Assembly: GCF_001543895.1 (NCBI RefSeq)
Contig: NZ_JYIJ01000018.1
Coordinates: forward strand, 682,001-746,000
Direction: 5' to 3'
DNA length: 64,000 nt
From: Carbonactinospora thermoautotrophica
GTDB taxonomy: Bacteria; Actinomycetota; Actinomycetes; Streptomycetales; Carbonactinosporaceae
Made by a program: the position numbers and the translations under genes
Shown here: positions 51,740-61,417 of the stretch, one piece after another
How positions within the stretch are numbered: the stretch's first letter is position 1
Layout: each line of letters begins with the position of its first letter
Notes under the pieces: generated by a model
Told to the model about the DNA's origin: nothing
What the model saw: the letters and a program-made list of their open reading frames with translations, nothing else
The model's database searches: none

Positions 51740-52786
51740 TCAGGCCGGGGTCAGCTCATTAGCCACAGCCTCGGGGATCCGCCGGCCCATCACCCGAGCC
51801 AGGTCGGCTACCGCCTGCGCCAGTTGCTGTATGTCTTGGTGGGTGAGTGCTTGGGCGCCGTCGCATAGGGCGTATGCGGGGTCGGGGTGGATGTCGATGA
51901 TCAGCCCGTCCGCTCCGGCGGCGATCGCCGCCCGGGCCAGGGGCACCACCAGGTCGCGTCGCCCGCTGGCGTGGGAGGGGTCCACGATGACCGGCAGGTG
52001 AGACAGCGCGTGGGCGACGGGGACCGCGCTGATGTCCAGGGTGTTGCGGGTGGTTTTCTCAAAGGTGCGGATCCCCCGCTCGCACAGCACGATGTTGAGG
52101 TTGCCGCGTTGGGCGATGTGCTCGGCGGCCAGCAGCCATTCTTCGATCGTGGCGCTCATGCCGCGTTTGAGCAGCACCGGGCGGGTGGTTTCGCCGACGG
52201 CGTGCAACAGGGTGAAGTTCTGCATGTTGCGGGCGCCGATTTGCAGCATGTCGGCGTAGTGGGCGGCCAGGTCGACATCGCGGGGATCGACGACTTCGGT
52301 GACGATGGGTAGGCCGGTTTCGGCGCGGACGTCGGCGAGGATTTTCAGGCCTTGTTCGCCGAGGCCTTGGAAGGTGTAGGGGGAGGTGCGGGGTTTGTAG
52401 GCTCCGCCGCGTAGCAGGGTGGCTCCGGCAGTTTTGGCCAGCCGGGCGGCGTGCAGGGTTTGTTCTGGGGTTTCCACCGCGCAGGGCCCGGCGATCAACG
52501 TGAAGGTATCCGGACCGATGGGAACCCCGCTGACCTCGACCACGGACCGAGCAGGGTGGTGTTCGGCGCTCACCAGCTTGTACGGCGCGGAGACCTGGGC
52601 CACCTCGCTCACCCCGCGCATGCCGCGCAGCCGTTGCGGCCCGAGCCGCTCAAGGTCGCCGACCACGCCGATGACCGTCCTGGCGAAACCGCGGCTGACG
52701 AACGCCTCGCAGCCTGCTGCCTCCGCCAGCGTCACAACGGCCTCGATGTCGGACGGATCGGCGTCGGGAGACATCACGATGACCAT
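51740..52786 (-). CDS. aroF: 3-deoxy-7-phosphoheptulonate synthase (type I beta)
   Basis: A 348-residue DAHP synthase catalysing the first shikimate step from PEP and erythrose-4-phosphate. Residues 1-70 look like the ferredoxin-like regulatory domain of the I-beta class (MVIVMSPDADPSDIEAVV, SRGFARTVIGVVGD). The barrel has IAGPCAVETPEQ, LRGGAYKPRTSPYTFQGLG, GARNMQNFTLLHAVG, VLLKRGMSATIEEWLLAAE and VIVDPSHASGRRDLV. It heads the minus-strand side of a cluster with a PhzE-type enzyme, so it probably supplies extra chorismate for a secondary metabolite. GGAAGAGGGGAG lies before ATG 52786. Confidence 0.93.
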   Translation of the reverse strand: MVIVMSPDADPSDIEAVVTLAEAAGCEAFVSRGFARTVIGVVGDLERLGPQRLRGMRGVSEVAQVSAPYKLVSAEHHPARSVVEVSGVPIGPDTFTLIAGPCAVETPEQTLHAARLAKTAGATLLRGGAYKPRTSPYTFQGLGEQGLKILADVRAETGLPIVTEVVDPRDVDLAAHYADMLQIGARNMQNFTLLHAVGETTRPVLLKRGMSATIEEWLLAAEHIAQRGNLNIVLCERGIRTFEKTTRNTLDISAVPVAHALSHLPVIVDPSHASGRRDLVVPLARAAIAAGADGLIIDIHPDPAYALCDGAQALTHQDIQQLAQAVADLARVMGRRIPEAVANELTPA

Positions 52787-52937
52787 ATTTTCGAGACTCC
52801 CCTCTTCCTTCTTTCCTCTTGCTCCAAAAGGCGGTGAATGGCCGAGACGGGAAGTGGAAACAGGAAACCTTGTCTTGACCTCTGAGCCAGTTCGGGACGT
52901 CGACTCCGGTGAGCATGCCCGCGATCACGCTGTCGAG

Positions 52938-52955
52938 CCGGTGATCCGTCACCGG
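52938..52955 (-). terminator. Short hairpin after cupin 1 of the metabolite cluster
   Basis: CCGGTGA (52938-52944) and TCACCGG (52949-52955) form a 7-bp stem with a 4-base loop in the 259-bp gap between the cupin and DAHP synthase genes. No gene is seen in that gap. Confidence 0.4.
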
Positions 52956-53045
52956 ACGCGACGAGGTCTTTGGTGGCCGGTCGGACCGTTCTCCTGTTCG
53001 CCAGCGCCTCGGCGGCGACCGCGATCCGCGAGGCCGGATCGCTGG

Positions 53046-53546
53046 TCAGAACAATGTCACGTGGTATTTCTCCGCGAGCTCGGCAAGGCTGTCCAAGTCG
53101 ATTTCCATACCGAAAGAAGCGGCGTGCGCGACGAGCTTTTCCAACGCGGAGGGGTCATTCGGCGCGGCGACTTCCGAGATGCCGCGGAAATACCTGTCCA
53201 GGTTTCCGGGAGTGATCGCCATGATCATGCGCGCGGTGCTGTTCCCGGCGTTCCAGAAGGAGTGAGCGACACCCCGTGGGCCGAAGACCACCGATCCTGG
53301 TTCCGCCTCGACATCCAGGTCGCCGAGCCTGACGCCTACACGTCCCTCGATGACGAACACGGTCTCGTCTTCGTGCGCGTGCACGTGCACCGGGGCGACC
53401 AGCCCGCCCGGTTGCACCGTGATCTCCATCATGCTCAGCGATCCTCCTGCTGAGGCGCCGGACAACAGCATCCGTTCCATCACCTTCGGCCGGGGCAGGT
53501 GGAAGCCGTCCCCTGGCGCGACCACCACTGGGCGCGGCACGGTCAT
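53046..53546 (-). CDS. Cupin domain protein 1
   Basis: A 166-residue cupin. The metal-binding motif APVHVHAHEDETVFVIEGRVGV holds two His and a Glu, and GSVVFGPRGVAHSFWN holds the last His. The C-terminal helix is extended (MEIDLDSLAELAEKYHVTLF). Such proteins act as small dioxygenases, isomerases or cyclases in biosynthetic clusters. GAAGGG precedes ATG 53546. It lies downstream of the flavin oxidase gene on the same strand. Confidence 0.85.
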   Translation of the reverse strand: MTVPRPVVVAPGDGFHLPRPKVMERMLLSGASAGGSLSMMEITVQPGGLVAPVHVHAHEDETVFVIEGRVGVRLGDLDVEAEPGSVVFGPRGVAHSFWNAGNSTARMIMAITPGNLDRYFRGISEVAAPNDPSALEKLVAHAASFGMEIDLDSLAELAEKYHVTLF

Positions 53547-53689
53547 TCCCTTCTCATCTCCTTCGCGGCGTGCGCTTTCATGGCTGTGTGATCTGGGTCG
53601 AGGTGATCTGGGTCGAGGTCAGACGTACGACGTCACGGACTCAAAGGTGGTTTCCGGGCTCGCCCTGGCAGGGCGAGCCCGGAGGGGCG

Positions 53690-55327
53690 CTACCGATTCG
53701 GCAGCCGGATGGATTGGGCGTGGCGGAAGATGTCCCTGGGATCCCACGTCGCCTTGACCTGCTGCAACCGTGGGTAGTTGTCTTTGTAGTACAGCGTGTG
53801 CCAAGGCACGCCAGAGGTGTTCCACTGCGGGTCGCTCAGGTCGAGGTCCGCGTAGTTGATGAAGCAGCCGTCGGTCACCGCGTTAGGCACCGGAACCCCG
53901 CCGGTGTCGCTGTAGACGTCTCGGTAGAACTCCCTGAGCCAGCTGATGTGTTTGCTGTCCTCGGCCGGATCGGTCCAGGCCACCAGGTAGTGCAGCTTCA
54001 TCACCGAGTCGCGCTGCGCGACCGCGGTCGCGGAGGGCGACACGGTGTTGGTCTTGCCGCCGTAGGAGGCGATCTGCACCATCGCGACGGGGTGCTGGTA
54101 GTCCGTGCGCGTGAGGTGCTGGTAGAAGGCCGCGAGCTGGGCGTCGGTGAAGTTCCTGCGCATGTAGGCGGACTTGAAGTCGGCGCGTCCGGTCGGGTCG
54201 CCGCCGAACAGGCTGCTCCACAGGGTCGAATGCAGCCATGGCAGGCGACGCTGCTCGTTGATCCGAGGGATCACGCCGACGCCGTCGTTGATCGCGGCGA
54301 GGTATTCGTTGAGCATCTGCTCGGCGTTGGGTGTCGAGGCGTCCAGTTGCGTGACCAGGGTGATGGCGCCGTTCGCGCGGTGCGCGACATTGAACCGGCT
54401 GAACAGGCCCGTGTAGGGGGAGTTCGGCGCGCTGTTGGCCTCGTGCCAGGCGCCGAAGTTGCGCAGCAGCCGGGTGAACGCCTGCTCGGTCAGCGAGTCC
54501 CACGGCCAGGACACCGAGCTCACCCAGACCTGGGCGGGCGGCTTCGGTAGCAGGTTCGCGGGGTTCGTGTCGGTGGCGTTCGGGTCGCGCAACCAGTAGC
54601 GGGTGATCACGCCGAAGTTGCCGCCGCCCGCGCCGGTGTGCGCCCACCACAGGCCCCGCAGGGCGGGATCGGAACTGTCCCGCGTGGCCACCACGCTGCG
54701 CGCGGTGCCGGAGGAGTCCACCACCACGACCTCGACCCCGTACAGGTAGTCCACGGTCAGGCCGTGCGATCGATTCAGCTGGCCGTAGCCACCGCCGACG
54801 ATGTGACCGCCGGCGCCGACCGTGGGGCAGGAGCCTCCTGGAATGGTCACGCCCCAGCCCTTGAAGAGGGCCTCGTAGACCTCCCCCAGCATGGCCCCGG
54901 GCTCGACCGCGAAAGCGTTCTGGGACGAGTCGAAGTAGACCCTCTTCATCTCGGACATGTCGATGACGACCCGGATGTCCGAGCTGGTGACGAAGTCCTC
55001 ATAGCAGTGCCCGCCGCTGCGGACCGCGATCCGCTTGCCCGCGGAGACCGCGTCCTGCACCAACTGGACGACCTGCTGGGTCGTCCAGACCAGGGTGACG
55101 TGCTCCGGAGTCCCCACCCACCGCTGGTTGTATCCGCGGACCAGGTCCCCGTACCGGATGTCACCCGGTCGCACGGTGACCGGGTTCGGCGCGGATTTGA
55201 CCGACCCGGTGGACGCGGCTGCCTGCGTCCCCGTCCCGTTGGATCGGGTGATCGGGAGCGCGACGGCGGCGCTTCCCACGGCCGCCGCACCGGACAAGAA
55301 GCGTCGGCGGGTGACTTGGCTCGTCAT
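53690..55327 (-). CDS. Secreted bicovalent-flavin oxidase (berberine-bridge-enzyme type)
   Basis: A 545-residue FAD oxidoreductase with a twin-arginine signal, TRRRFLSGAAAVGSAAVALP, at residues 6-25. The FAD is probably held by two covalent bonds: H107 in VRSGGHCYED and C167 in PGGSCPTVGAGGHIVGGGYG. The C-terminal BBE segment reads YYKDNYPRLQQVKATWDPRD. Relatives in actinomycete clusters oxidise alcohols or close rings on nearly finished products outside the cytoplasm. ATG 55327 has GGGAGGG upstream, and five residues of the longer frame were excluded. Confidence 0.92.
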   Translation of the reverse strand: MTSQVTRRRFLSGAAAVGSAAVALPITRSNGTGTQAAASTGSVKSAPNPVTVRPGDIRYGDLVRGYNQRWVGTPEHVTLVWTTQQVVQLVQDAVSAGKRIAVRSGGHCYEDFVTSSDIRVVIDMSEMKRVYFDSSQNAFAVEPGAMLGEVYEALFKGWGVTIPGGSCPTVGAGGHIVGGGYGQLNRSHGLTVDYLYGVEVVVVDSSGTARSVVATRDSSDPALRGLWWAHTGAGGGNFGVITRYWLRDPNATDTNPANLLPKPPAQVWVSSVSWPWDSLTEQAFTRLLRNFGAWHEANSAPNSPYTGLFSRFNVAHRANGAITLVTQLDASTPNAEQMLNEYLAAINDGVGVIPRINEQRRLPWLHSTLWSSLFGGDPTGRADFKSAYMRRNFTDAQLAAFYQHLTRTDYQHPVAMVQIASYGGKTNTVSPSATAVAQRDSVMKLHYLVAWTDPAEDSKHISWLREFYRDVYSDTGGVPVPNAVTDGCFINYADLDLSDPQWNTSGVPWHTLYYKDNYPRLQQVKATWDPRDIFRHAQSIRLPNR

Positions 55328-55511
55328 GTAAACCCTCCCCACGGTCAGAGCGCGACCGGCGTCGCCTGGAGCGCCGGCCCAGTGAGAGTGCTTGAGAAGT
55401 GCGTGAGAACTTGGATGAGCGCTGCCCGGCTCACCCGGACAGCGCGGCAGACGGGCGGGCGGATCCGATCGGACTGTGGGACCGCCCGTCCTCCCGGCCA
55501 GGGGGAGGCCG

Positions 55512-57452
55512 TCAGGTGGCGAGGCCGACAGGAAGCAGGAGCGAGGTGACCAGCTCGCGTAGGATGTCCACCCCGTGCTCGGTGAGCACGGACTCGGGGT
55601 GGAACTGCACCGACCGGAAGCCTGGGCCGCGGAGGGCGTGTACCTCGCCGCTCCCGGCGTCCCGGCTCACCTCGACCGGCCCCATGGCGCACTCGAACCG
55701 GTCGACGGAGCAGACCGCGGTGAACGTGTTGTAGAAGGCGACCCGTCGGCGGCGGCCGAAAAAGTCGATCTCCTTCTGCAGGCCCTGATTCGGAACCTGC
55801 TTGCGGATCAGCTTCAGGCCGAGCAGCGAGGACAGGACCTGATGCCCGAGGCACACCGCGAGGAAGGGGGTCTGTCCCGCGAGCAACCTACGGGTGATGC
55901 CCCGCAGGGTGGCTATCTTGGGGTCGCTCACCGCACGTGGATCACCCGGTCCGGGGCCCACGACGATCAGGGCGAAGCCCTCAAGATCGGGGGGTTCGTC
56001 GAATCGGCGGACCACCACCGTGAGCCCGAGCGACCGCAGCTGGTGGGCGAGCATGGCGGTGAAGGTGTCTTCGGCGTCCACCAGCAGCACGCGGCAGCCG
56101 ATCAGCTCCTGCACGGTGAGATCGCGACGAGCTCGCTGTTCCAGCCAGAACCGGGCCAAGGCGTCGTTGCGGGCCTGCAGGGCTCGGCGAACCTCGGGGT
56201 GCTCGCCGAGGCGTTGCCTGGAGGCGGTGCTCGTCTCGTCGGAGGTGTCCGTCCCTTCGAGGGCGGCGAGCAGCGCGGTCGCCTTGGCCCGGGTTTCGGC
56301 GACCTCCGAAGCCGGGTCGGAGTGCCGGACGAGGGTGGCGCCCACGCCGATGCGCAGTCGACCGGTCCGGTCGATCTCCGCGGTCCGAATCAGGATCGCG
56401 GAGTCCAGCGTGCGGGCGCCGCGCGCGTCTCGACCGATGAGCGCCAGCACGCCGCTGTAGTAACCGCGTCCTCGCGGCTCGTACCGGGCGATCACCCGGA
56501 AAGCGTTCTCCAGCGGGCTGCCGGTGACCGTCGGCGCGAACATGGTCTCCCGCAGGACATCCCGCACATCCAGCGAGCTGCGCCCTTCGATGAAGTACTC
56601 AGTGTGGGCGAGCTTCGCCATCTCCTTCAGCCGCGGTCCGATCACGCGAACGCCGAGGTCGCACACCCGCGTCATCATCTTGAGTTCCTCATCCACCACC
56701 ATGTACAGCTCCTCGGCCTCCTTGCGGTCGGCCAGGAACCGCAGCACATCGGGCAGCGAGAGACCGGACGGCGGGTAGCGGTAGGTGCCGCTGATCGGGT
56801 TCATGACCACGACGCCATCGGCGAGGCTGACATGCCGTTCCGGAGTAGCGCCGATGAACGTGCGATCGTCGGTGTGGACGAGGAATGTCCAGTAGGCCCC
56901 GAGCTCGCGCGCCAGCAGGCGGCGGAAAACCGCCAGCGCGGTCCGCGCCGAGTGGTTCTTGACACGCGCCACGAAAGAACGCCTGATGACGAAGTTGGAG
57001 CCTTCTCCTCGACCGATCTCCTCCGCCAAGACCTTCCGAACGATGTCGGAGTAGCTTTCGTCATCGATGTCGAAGTCCGCGTCCGCCAGCTCGACCGGGT
57101 CATCGGGAAGCAGGCGCAGCGCTTCGGACACCGACATCCTGCCTTGCGCTCGGACGGTCATCGCCAGCAGCGGCTCGCCGTCCTCCCGGTAGGCGAATCC
57201 GCGTTCTGCGATCTGCCGGTACGGCACGACCACGAGCAGTTCGTGGTGTGGCGTGCCCGGCGTCCGCGGTGAATCAGGTAACGGGAGATCGGCGAGCATG
57301 TCCACGGTCGACACGTCGCCGATGAGGACTTCCACCTCATCCCGAACCGACTCCGGACGCCACAGCAACGCGAACGCGGGGACGTCGGGGGCCAGAAGCT
57401 GGGTGAGATCTACGCCACTCCCGTCGGTGGCCTCGGCATCCTTTCGGATCAT
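55512..57452 (-). CDS. phzE: PhzE-type 2-amino-2-desoxyisochorismate (ADIC) synthase
   Basis: A 646-residue fusion of a chorismate-using MST domain (residues ~100-410) and a class I glutamine amidotransferase domain (~450-640). NPISGTYRYPPSGL, LKMMTRVCDLGVRVIGPRL and APTVTGSPLENAFRVIARYE lie in the MST part. GPGPGDPRAVSD, C534 in FLAVCLGHQVLSSLLGLKL and VQFHPESVLTEHG form the amidotransferase. The domain order and length match PhzE rather than TrpE/TrpG, so the expected product is ADIC rather than anthranilate. GGAGG lies before ATG 57452. No PhzD, PhzF, PhzB or PhzG is seen in this window. Confidence 0.9.
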   Translation of the reverse strand: MIRKDAEATDGSGVDLTQLLAPDVPAFALLWRPESVRDEVEVLIGDVSTVDMLADLPLPDSPRTPGTPHHELLVVVPYRQIAERGFAYREDGEPLLAMTVRAQGRMSVSEALRLLPDDPVELADADFDIDDESYSDIVRKVLAEEIGRGEGSNFVIRRSFVARVKNHSARTALAVFRRLLARELGAYWTFLVHTDDRTFIGATPERHVSLADGVVVMNPISGTYRYPPSGLSLPDVLRFLADRKEAEELYMVVDEELKMMTRVCDLGVRVIGPRLKEMAKLAHTEYFIEGRSSLDVRDVLRETMFAPTVTGSPLENAFRVIARYEPRGRGYYSGVLALIGRDARGARTLDSAILIRTAEIDRTGRLRIGVGATLVRHSDPASEVAETRAKATALLAALEGTDTSDETSTASRQRLGEHPEVRRALQARNDALARFWLEQRARRDLTVQELIGCRVLLVDAEDTFTAMLAHQLRSLGLTVVVRRFDEPPDLEGFALIVVGPGPGDPRAVSDPKIATLRGITRRLLAGQTPFLAVCLGHQVLSSLLGLKLIRKQVPNQGLQKEIDFFGRRRRVAFYNTFTAVCSVDRFECAMGPVEVSRDAGSGEVHALRGPGFRSVQFHPESVLTEHGVDILRELVTSLLLPVGLAT

Positions 57453-57553
57453 CCCTGTTTACCTCCACTGAGGAACAACAGGCGGAGTCATCGGTGAGCT
57501 GCTCCTCGTCCTGTTACGGAAAGCCGTGGTGCGGCAGGCGAGTCAGCACGAAG

Positions 57554-57699
57554 TCTGAGTCATCGGAAAATTCGTTCCGATATCTGAGTCCAGCCGAATC
57601 GATCCTCGCGCGAGGCCTGGTTACCCACAACTACTTATTTGAGTCGTAATAACTCTTCACTTGCGGCTCGAAACGTGGCGCGAAAACTACTTGAGTAGT
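57554..57699. promoter_or_regulatory. Operator-rich control region of phzE
   Basis: TCTGAGTC occurs at 57554-57561 and 57583-57590. Between the two lies the inverted repeat TCGGAA-N6-TTCCGA (57563-57580). Further on, ACTACT-TG-AGTAGT (57686-57699) is a perfect palindrome around TG, and a related ACTACTT is found near 57630. The region is AT-rich for this genome. It is probably bound by the cluster's regulator(s). No gene is present in 57453-57921. Confidence 0.5.
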
Positions 57700-57750
57700 G
57701 AATCGCGGAATGGCGAAGCGACGGAAGACGAGAGCGCTCGAATCTCTTAA

Positions 57751-57787
57751 AAAGAGAAGGCCGCCCTGTCAGGGCGGCCTTCTCTTT
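57751..57787. terminator. 17-bp hairpin terminator with T-rich end
   Basis: AAAGAGAAGGCCGCCCT (57751-57767) pairs perfectly with AGGGCGGCCTTCTCTTT (57771-57787), loop GTC. Downstream of the minus-strand hydroxylase gene it separates that transcript from the phzE promoter. Confidence 0.9.
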
Positions 57788-57921
57788 CGCGGCCCCTCTC
57801 ACATGAACCGTGGATTTCTATTTATCCCCCGGAGGGAAGCGGGCGAGATTTTCACCGGTCGCATCGGACCGACCGCGAGTGTGAAGCCGTCACCCCTTCC
57901 CAACGACACGGGCGGGACTGA

Positions 57922-59532
57922 TCAGCGCCCGCACACCCGGTCGAGCACCGCTCCCCAGTCCTCGGGCGGGGTGTTCCCGCGCCACGCCACGTGGTGGTCG
58001 GGGCGCACCAGGACCAGGTCACGCTCCCACACCGCACGTACGTTCTCGTCGTCCACGGGGAGGTGCGTCATCGGCACTCCGCGTCGCTGGGCCTCCTCCA
58101 CCAGGGCTTTGCCGGCGTTCTCCGCGGAGAGGTCCACCAGCGTCAGCCCGGTCCCGAACCGGTCGAACAGCGCGGAGCCGTCCCGCAGCCGTACGCTGGG
58201 CGCGCGGCCACCCGGCCATGTGCTCGGGACGATGCGCTGCCACTCCCATCGAGGTGCGGAACCTTCCTCATGGCAGATGACCGGCGAGGAGGTGTAGCGG
58301 TAGCCGAAGTGGATGCCGATGTTGTCGACCTGGTAGCTCTCCTTCTCCAGGAAGCCCGTCAGGTGCTCCCGAGAGGCGCCGTACTGCGTCATCCGCGGGA
58401 AGCGGTGCCACACCTCCAGCAGGTTGAGGGACATCTCCCGGTTGAACAGCGCGACCGGTCGCCGTTCGGCCTCGTAGCTGTCCAACAGGCGCGGCCCACC
58501 CCATCCGTTGATGACGGCGGCGAGCTTCCAGCCCAGGTCCACGGCGTCGCCGAGGCCGGTGTTCGCCCCGTGTCCCCCGGTCGGGAAGAACTGGTGCGCC
58601 GCGTCGCCGGCGAGGAAGACAGAGCCACGTCGGTAGGATTCGGCCACCGCCATCCGCCCTATCCACTCGGCGGTGATGATCACCTCGTCGACTCGGAACT
58701 TGACGCCGAGTCGCTCCTGGACCACCGCCATCGGATCCGCGGGGAGGGGCCCGTCGTCGAAGACCGGGAAGGTGCCCGTCCAGGTGTCTTTCTCGTCCCG
58801 CGACACTAGGGTCAGGCCGCGGCCTGAGATCGTCAGGAAGAACCTGCCGTGTTGACGCAGCGCGGGATCGCCGCTGCGGAAGTACACGTCACAGTGCCGC
58901 GTCGTGGGCCCTATCGAATCCAGCGGTATCCGCAGCGCTTGGCGGACAGCGCTGTTGGCGCCGTCGCATCCGACGAGGAAACGGGTCCGGATCGAGTGCC
59001 GCGTACCGGTGGTCGAGTCGACGACGTGCGCGGTCACGCCGTCCGCGTCCTGGTCCAGCCTGACGAAGGTCCAGCCTTCGCGTACGTCGATCAAGGGGTG
59101 CGCACGCGTCCGCCGGCGCCCGAGGTCCTCCAGCAAAGAGCCCAGCACGCGCTGGTACGGCTCTAGCGGCATGGAGCCGTCGTTGACCTTGTTGATCTTC
59201 TCCAGCACCCCTGCCACGGATGGGTAGTGCCACCGCGTGAGGGGCGGCTCGTCAAAGCCGCGGGTCCAGATGAAGGTGAAGGGATGCTCAGGCCCCACCC
59301 CGAGGGCGCGGATCTCGTCAGATAAGCCGAGCCGGCGCAGCAGCTCCATGCTTCGCCCGTTGACGAAGTCCATCTTGGGGTGGCGCGACGGCGTCAACGA
59401 CCGGTCGATGAGGATGCTGGGAACGCCATGGTGCGCCAGTTCCAGGGCGAGGATGGCCCCGACCGGGCCGGCCCCCACGACCAGCACTGGTGCGCTAGGG
59501 GCGTCGGGCTCAGAGCGTCGCTGGGTGTTCAC
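57922..59532 (-). CDS. FAD-dependent aromatic hydroxylase (class A monooxygenase)
   Basis: A 536-residue phenol-hydroxylase-like flavoprotein. The FAD motif VVGAGPVGAILALELAHHG starts near residue 18, the DG motif is LVGCDGANSAVRQAL, and the ribityl-binding GD motif is VFLAGDAAHQFFPTGGHGAN. A C-terminal thioredoxin-like segment ends in LVRPDHHVAWRGNTPPEDWG. It would hydroxylate an aromatic ring with NAD(P)H and O2. GTG 59532 has AGGGAG upstream. It is the gene after the exporter on the same strand. Confidence 0.9.
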   Translation of the reverse strand: MNTQRRSEPDAPSAPVLVVGAGPVGAILALELAHHGVPSILIDRSLTPSRHPKMDFVNGRSMELLRRLGLSDEIRALGVGPEHPFTFIWTRGFDEPPLTRWHYPSVAGVLEKINKVNDGSMPLEPYQRVLGSLLEDLGRRRTRAHPLIDVREGWTFVRLDQDADGVTAHVVDSTTGTRHSIRTRFLVGCDGANSAVRQALRIPLDSIGPTTRHCDVYFRSGDPALRQHGRFFLTISGRGLTLVSRDEKDTWTGTFPVFDDGPLPADPMAVVQERLGVKFRVDEVIITAEWIGRMAVAESYRRGSVFLAGDAAHQFFPTGGHGANTGLGDAVDLGWKLAAVINGWGGPRLLDSYEAERRPVALFNREMSLNLLEVWHRFPRMTQYGASREHLTGFLEKESYQVDNIGIHFGYRYTSSPVICHEEGSAPRWEWQRIVPSTWPGGRAPSVRLRDGSALFDRFGTGLTLVDLSAENAGKALVEEAQRRGVPMTHLPVDDENVRAVWERDLVLVRPDHHVAWRGNTPPEDWGAVLDRVCGR

Positions 59533-59593
59533 GCGATCAACTCCCTAGCGGGTAGGCCGAGTACGGAGGTCTTGTCGAATTCCGGACAGAGGC

Positions 59594-61060
59594 TCACGCC
59601 TCCTGGGCGTCCTGCTGTCCTTCCACGGGGCCAGATCGCTTCAGCCATAGCGTGAGCGCGACAGCGACCACGGCCAGCGCCAAGGCTCCCCAGAGCGCGA
59701 TGGCGTGACCGGACGCCAGGGCCTCGGCCCTGCGGACCGCGTCCGCCGTGGAGTCGCCCAGCAGGGCCGCGGTGCGGCGGTCGGCGACCGTGGTCAACAC
59801 GGCGACTCCGACAGCCCCCCCGATCTCAAAGGTCGTCGTCACAAGCCCGGAGGCGGCTCCGGCGACCGAGCCGGTCAGGCCGCTCGTGCACAGGACGTAC
59901 GCGGCGACGATGGTGATGCCCAAGCCGCAGCACCACACGGTGGCGGGAAGCACGGTCGCGAAGAGGACGTGCTGCTCGGCGTCGAGCGCGCTGGCCCACC
60001 AACCTAGGGCCACCGCTTGTCCGAGCAGGCCGCTGAGCAGCGCGTTCGCCGGACCGAACCGTCCCATCAGCCGGGTGGCCGCCTGGGAGCCGACCAGCAT
60101 GGCGAGGTTCATCGGCACGATCAGCAGGGACGCCGTGAACGGGTCGTAGCCGCGCGCCTGCTGCAGGAAGAGGGTGCTCACGAAGAAACCGCCGAACAGC
60201 AGGGCGCCGAGCAGGGCGTTGACCGCGTTCCCGAACACCACGTTGGGCAGTCGGAACAGCAGTCTGGGCACCAGCGGAGCGGTCGCCTTGGACTGCCGTA
60301 CCACGAACGCGGCGAGCAAGACGACCGCGGCGCCGAATCCGATCAGCGTGCTCGTGGATCCCCAGCCGAGCTCGCTGCCGTTCACCACCGCGTACAGCAG
60401 CAGGCACAGCCCTCCGGTGCCGCTGACCGCGCCGAACGCGTCCAGACCGCCGGTCGCCTCCGCCTGGCTCGCCGGCAGCATCCGACGACCGAGAAGCAGC
60501 ACTGCGGCGCCGACCGGCACGTTGATCAGGAAAACCCATTCCCAGGCCACAGCGGAAAGCAGCCCGCCGAGCAGGATGCCTGCCGCGCCCGCGATACCTC
60601 CCATGCCGCCCCAGATGGCCAGCGCGCGGTTGCGCTGGTCGCCCTCTGGGAAGACGTCGGTGACCAGCGCCAACGCGGCCGGAGCGGCCAGCGCGGCGCC
60701 CAGCCCTTGAGCGACGCGGCCGAGGATGAGATGCCAGCTTTCCGCCGACACCCCGCACACCAGCGAAGCCAGGGTGAAAACCGCCGTCCCGACGAAGACC
60801 AGCCGACGCCGGCCCACCAGATCGGCGGCTCGCCCCCCAAGCAACAGGAACCCGCCGAAGACCAGTAGGTAGGCGTTCATCACCCACCCCAGCCCTGTGG
60901 CGGAGAACCCCAGGTCGGCTTGGATGGACGGCAGGGCCACGACCACCACGCTGCCGTCCAGCACGACTACGAACTGGACCAGGGCCAGCAGGGAGAAGAT
61001 CCGCCATGGGCCACGCCTGGCCCGCCCGATCTGGACGCCTTCCGCTTCGATCATGCTCAT
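59594..61060 (-). CDS. MFS drug-efflux transporter (DHA2, EmrB/QacA type)
   Basis: A 488-residue membrane protein with about 14 hydrophobic segments. LVQFVVVLDGSVVVVALPSI is the DHA2 motif D1 in the first helix, GGRAADLVGRRRLVFVG is the MFS loop 2-3 motif A, and WEWVFLINVPVG is the DHA2 WRWIFxINxP motif. It probably exports the cluster's product and gives self-resistance. ATG 61060 has GGAGG upstream; the frame extends further but without family similarity. Confidence 0.9.
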   Translation of the reverse strand: MSMIEAEGVQIGRARRGPWRIFSLLALVQFVVVLDGSVVVVALPSIQADLGFSATGLGWVMNAYLLVFGGFLLLGGRAADLVGRRRLVFVGTAVFTLASLVCGVSAESWHLILGRVAQGLGAALAAPAALALVTDVFPEGDQRNRALAIWGGMGGIAGAAGILLGGLLSAVAWEWVFLINVPVGAAVLLLGRRMLPASQAEATGGLDAFGAVSGTGGLCLLLYAVVNGSELGWGSTSTLIGFGAAVVLLAAFVVRQSKATAPLVPRLLFRLPNVVFGNAVNALLGALLFGGFFVSTLFLQQARGYDPFTASLLIVPMNLAMLVGSQAATRLMGRFGPANALLSGLLGQAVALGWWASALDAEQHVLFATVLPATVWCCGLGITIVAAYVLCTSGLTGSVAGAASGLVTTTFEIGGAVGVAVLTTVADRRTAALLGDSTADAVRRAEALASGHAIALWGALALAVVAVALTLWLKRSGPVEGQQDAQEA

Positions 61061-61417
61061 CCAGCAGCCTCCGGGGCGAACACCTCGACCGCGACTGCGC
61101 CCGGTGCGGCCACAGCACCACAGCACGCGACAGCCGCGCAGCCAGGAACAGGATGGGTATCGACGCCATCCCGCACATCGCACGTTCATGTGATTTCCTC
61201 GGGCGCGAACGCGCGGAGCAGCTCTCGGCCGCGCGCACGCCGAGCCCGCGCCCGGCCGCGAACACCCTGATGGCTGTCCCAAGGGCACCGTCGGGACAGG
61301 GGCACGGCGCTGACAAAAGATCGCATGAGTGTGTGAAGCCAGCGCCGCCGTCGCGAGGCAGCCTGGTGACGGCCACTCGCCGCGTCACCAGATGCGTGGA
61401 TCGACTGGAAGGGCGTG
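61061..61417. other. Divergent control region exporter / cupin 2
   Basis: This 357-bp gap separates the minus-strand exporter-hydroxylase genes from the plus-strand cupin-SDR pair. I see no gene and no clear operator in it. Both promoters must lie here. Confidence 0.4.

Noticed and set aside
55512-57452. PhzE-like gene as the primary anthranilate synthase TrpEG
   Set aside because: Domain order, the GPGPGDPRA region and the surrounding biosynthetic genes fit PhzE; no trp genes are near.
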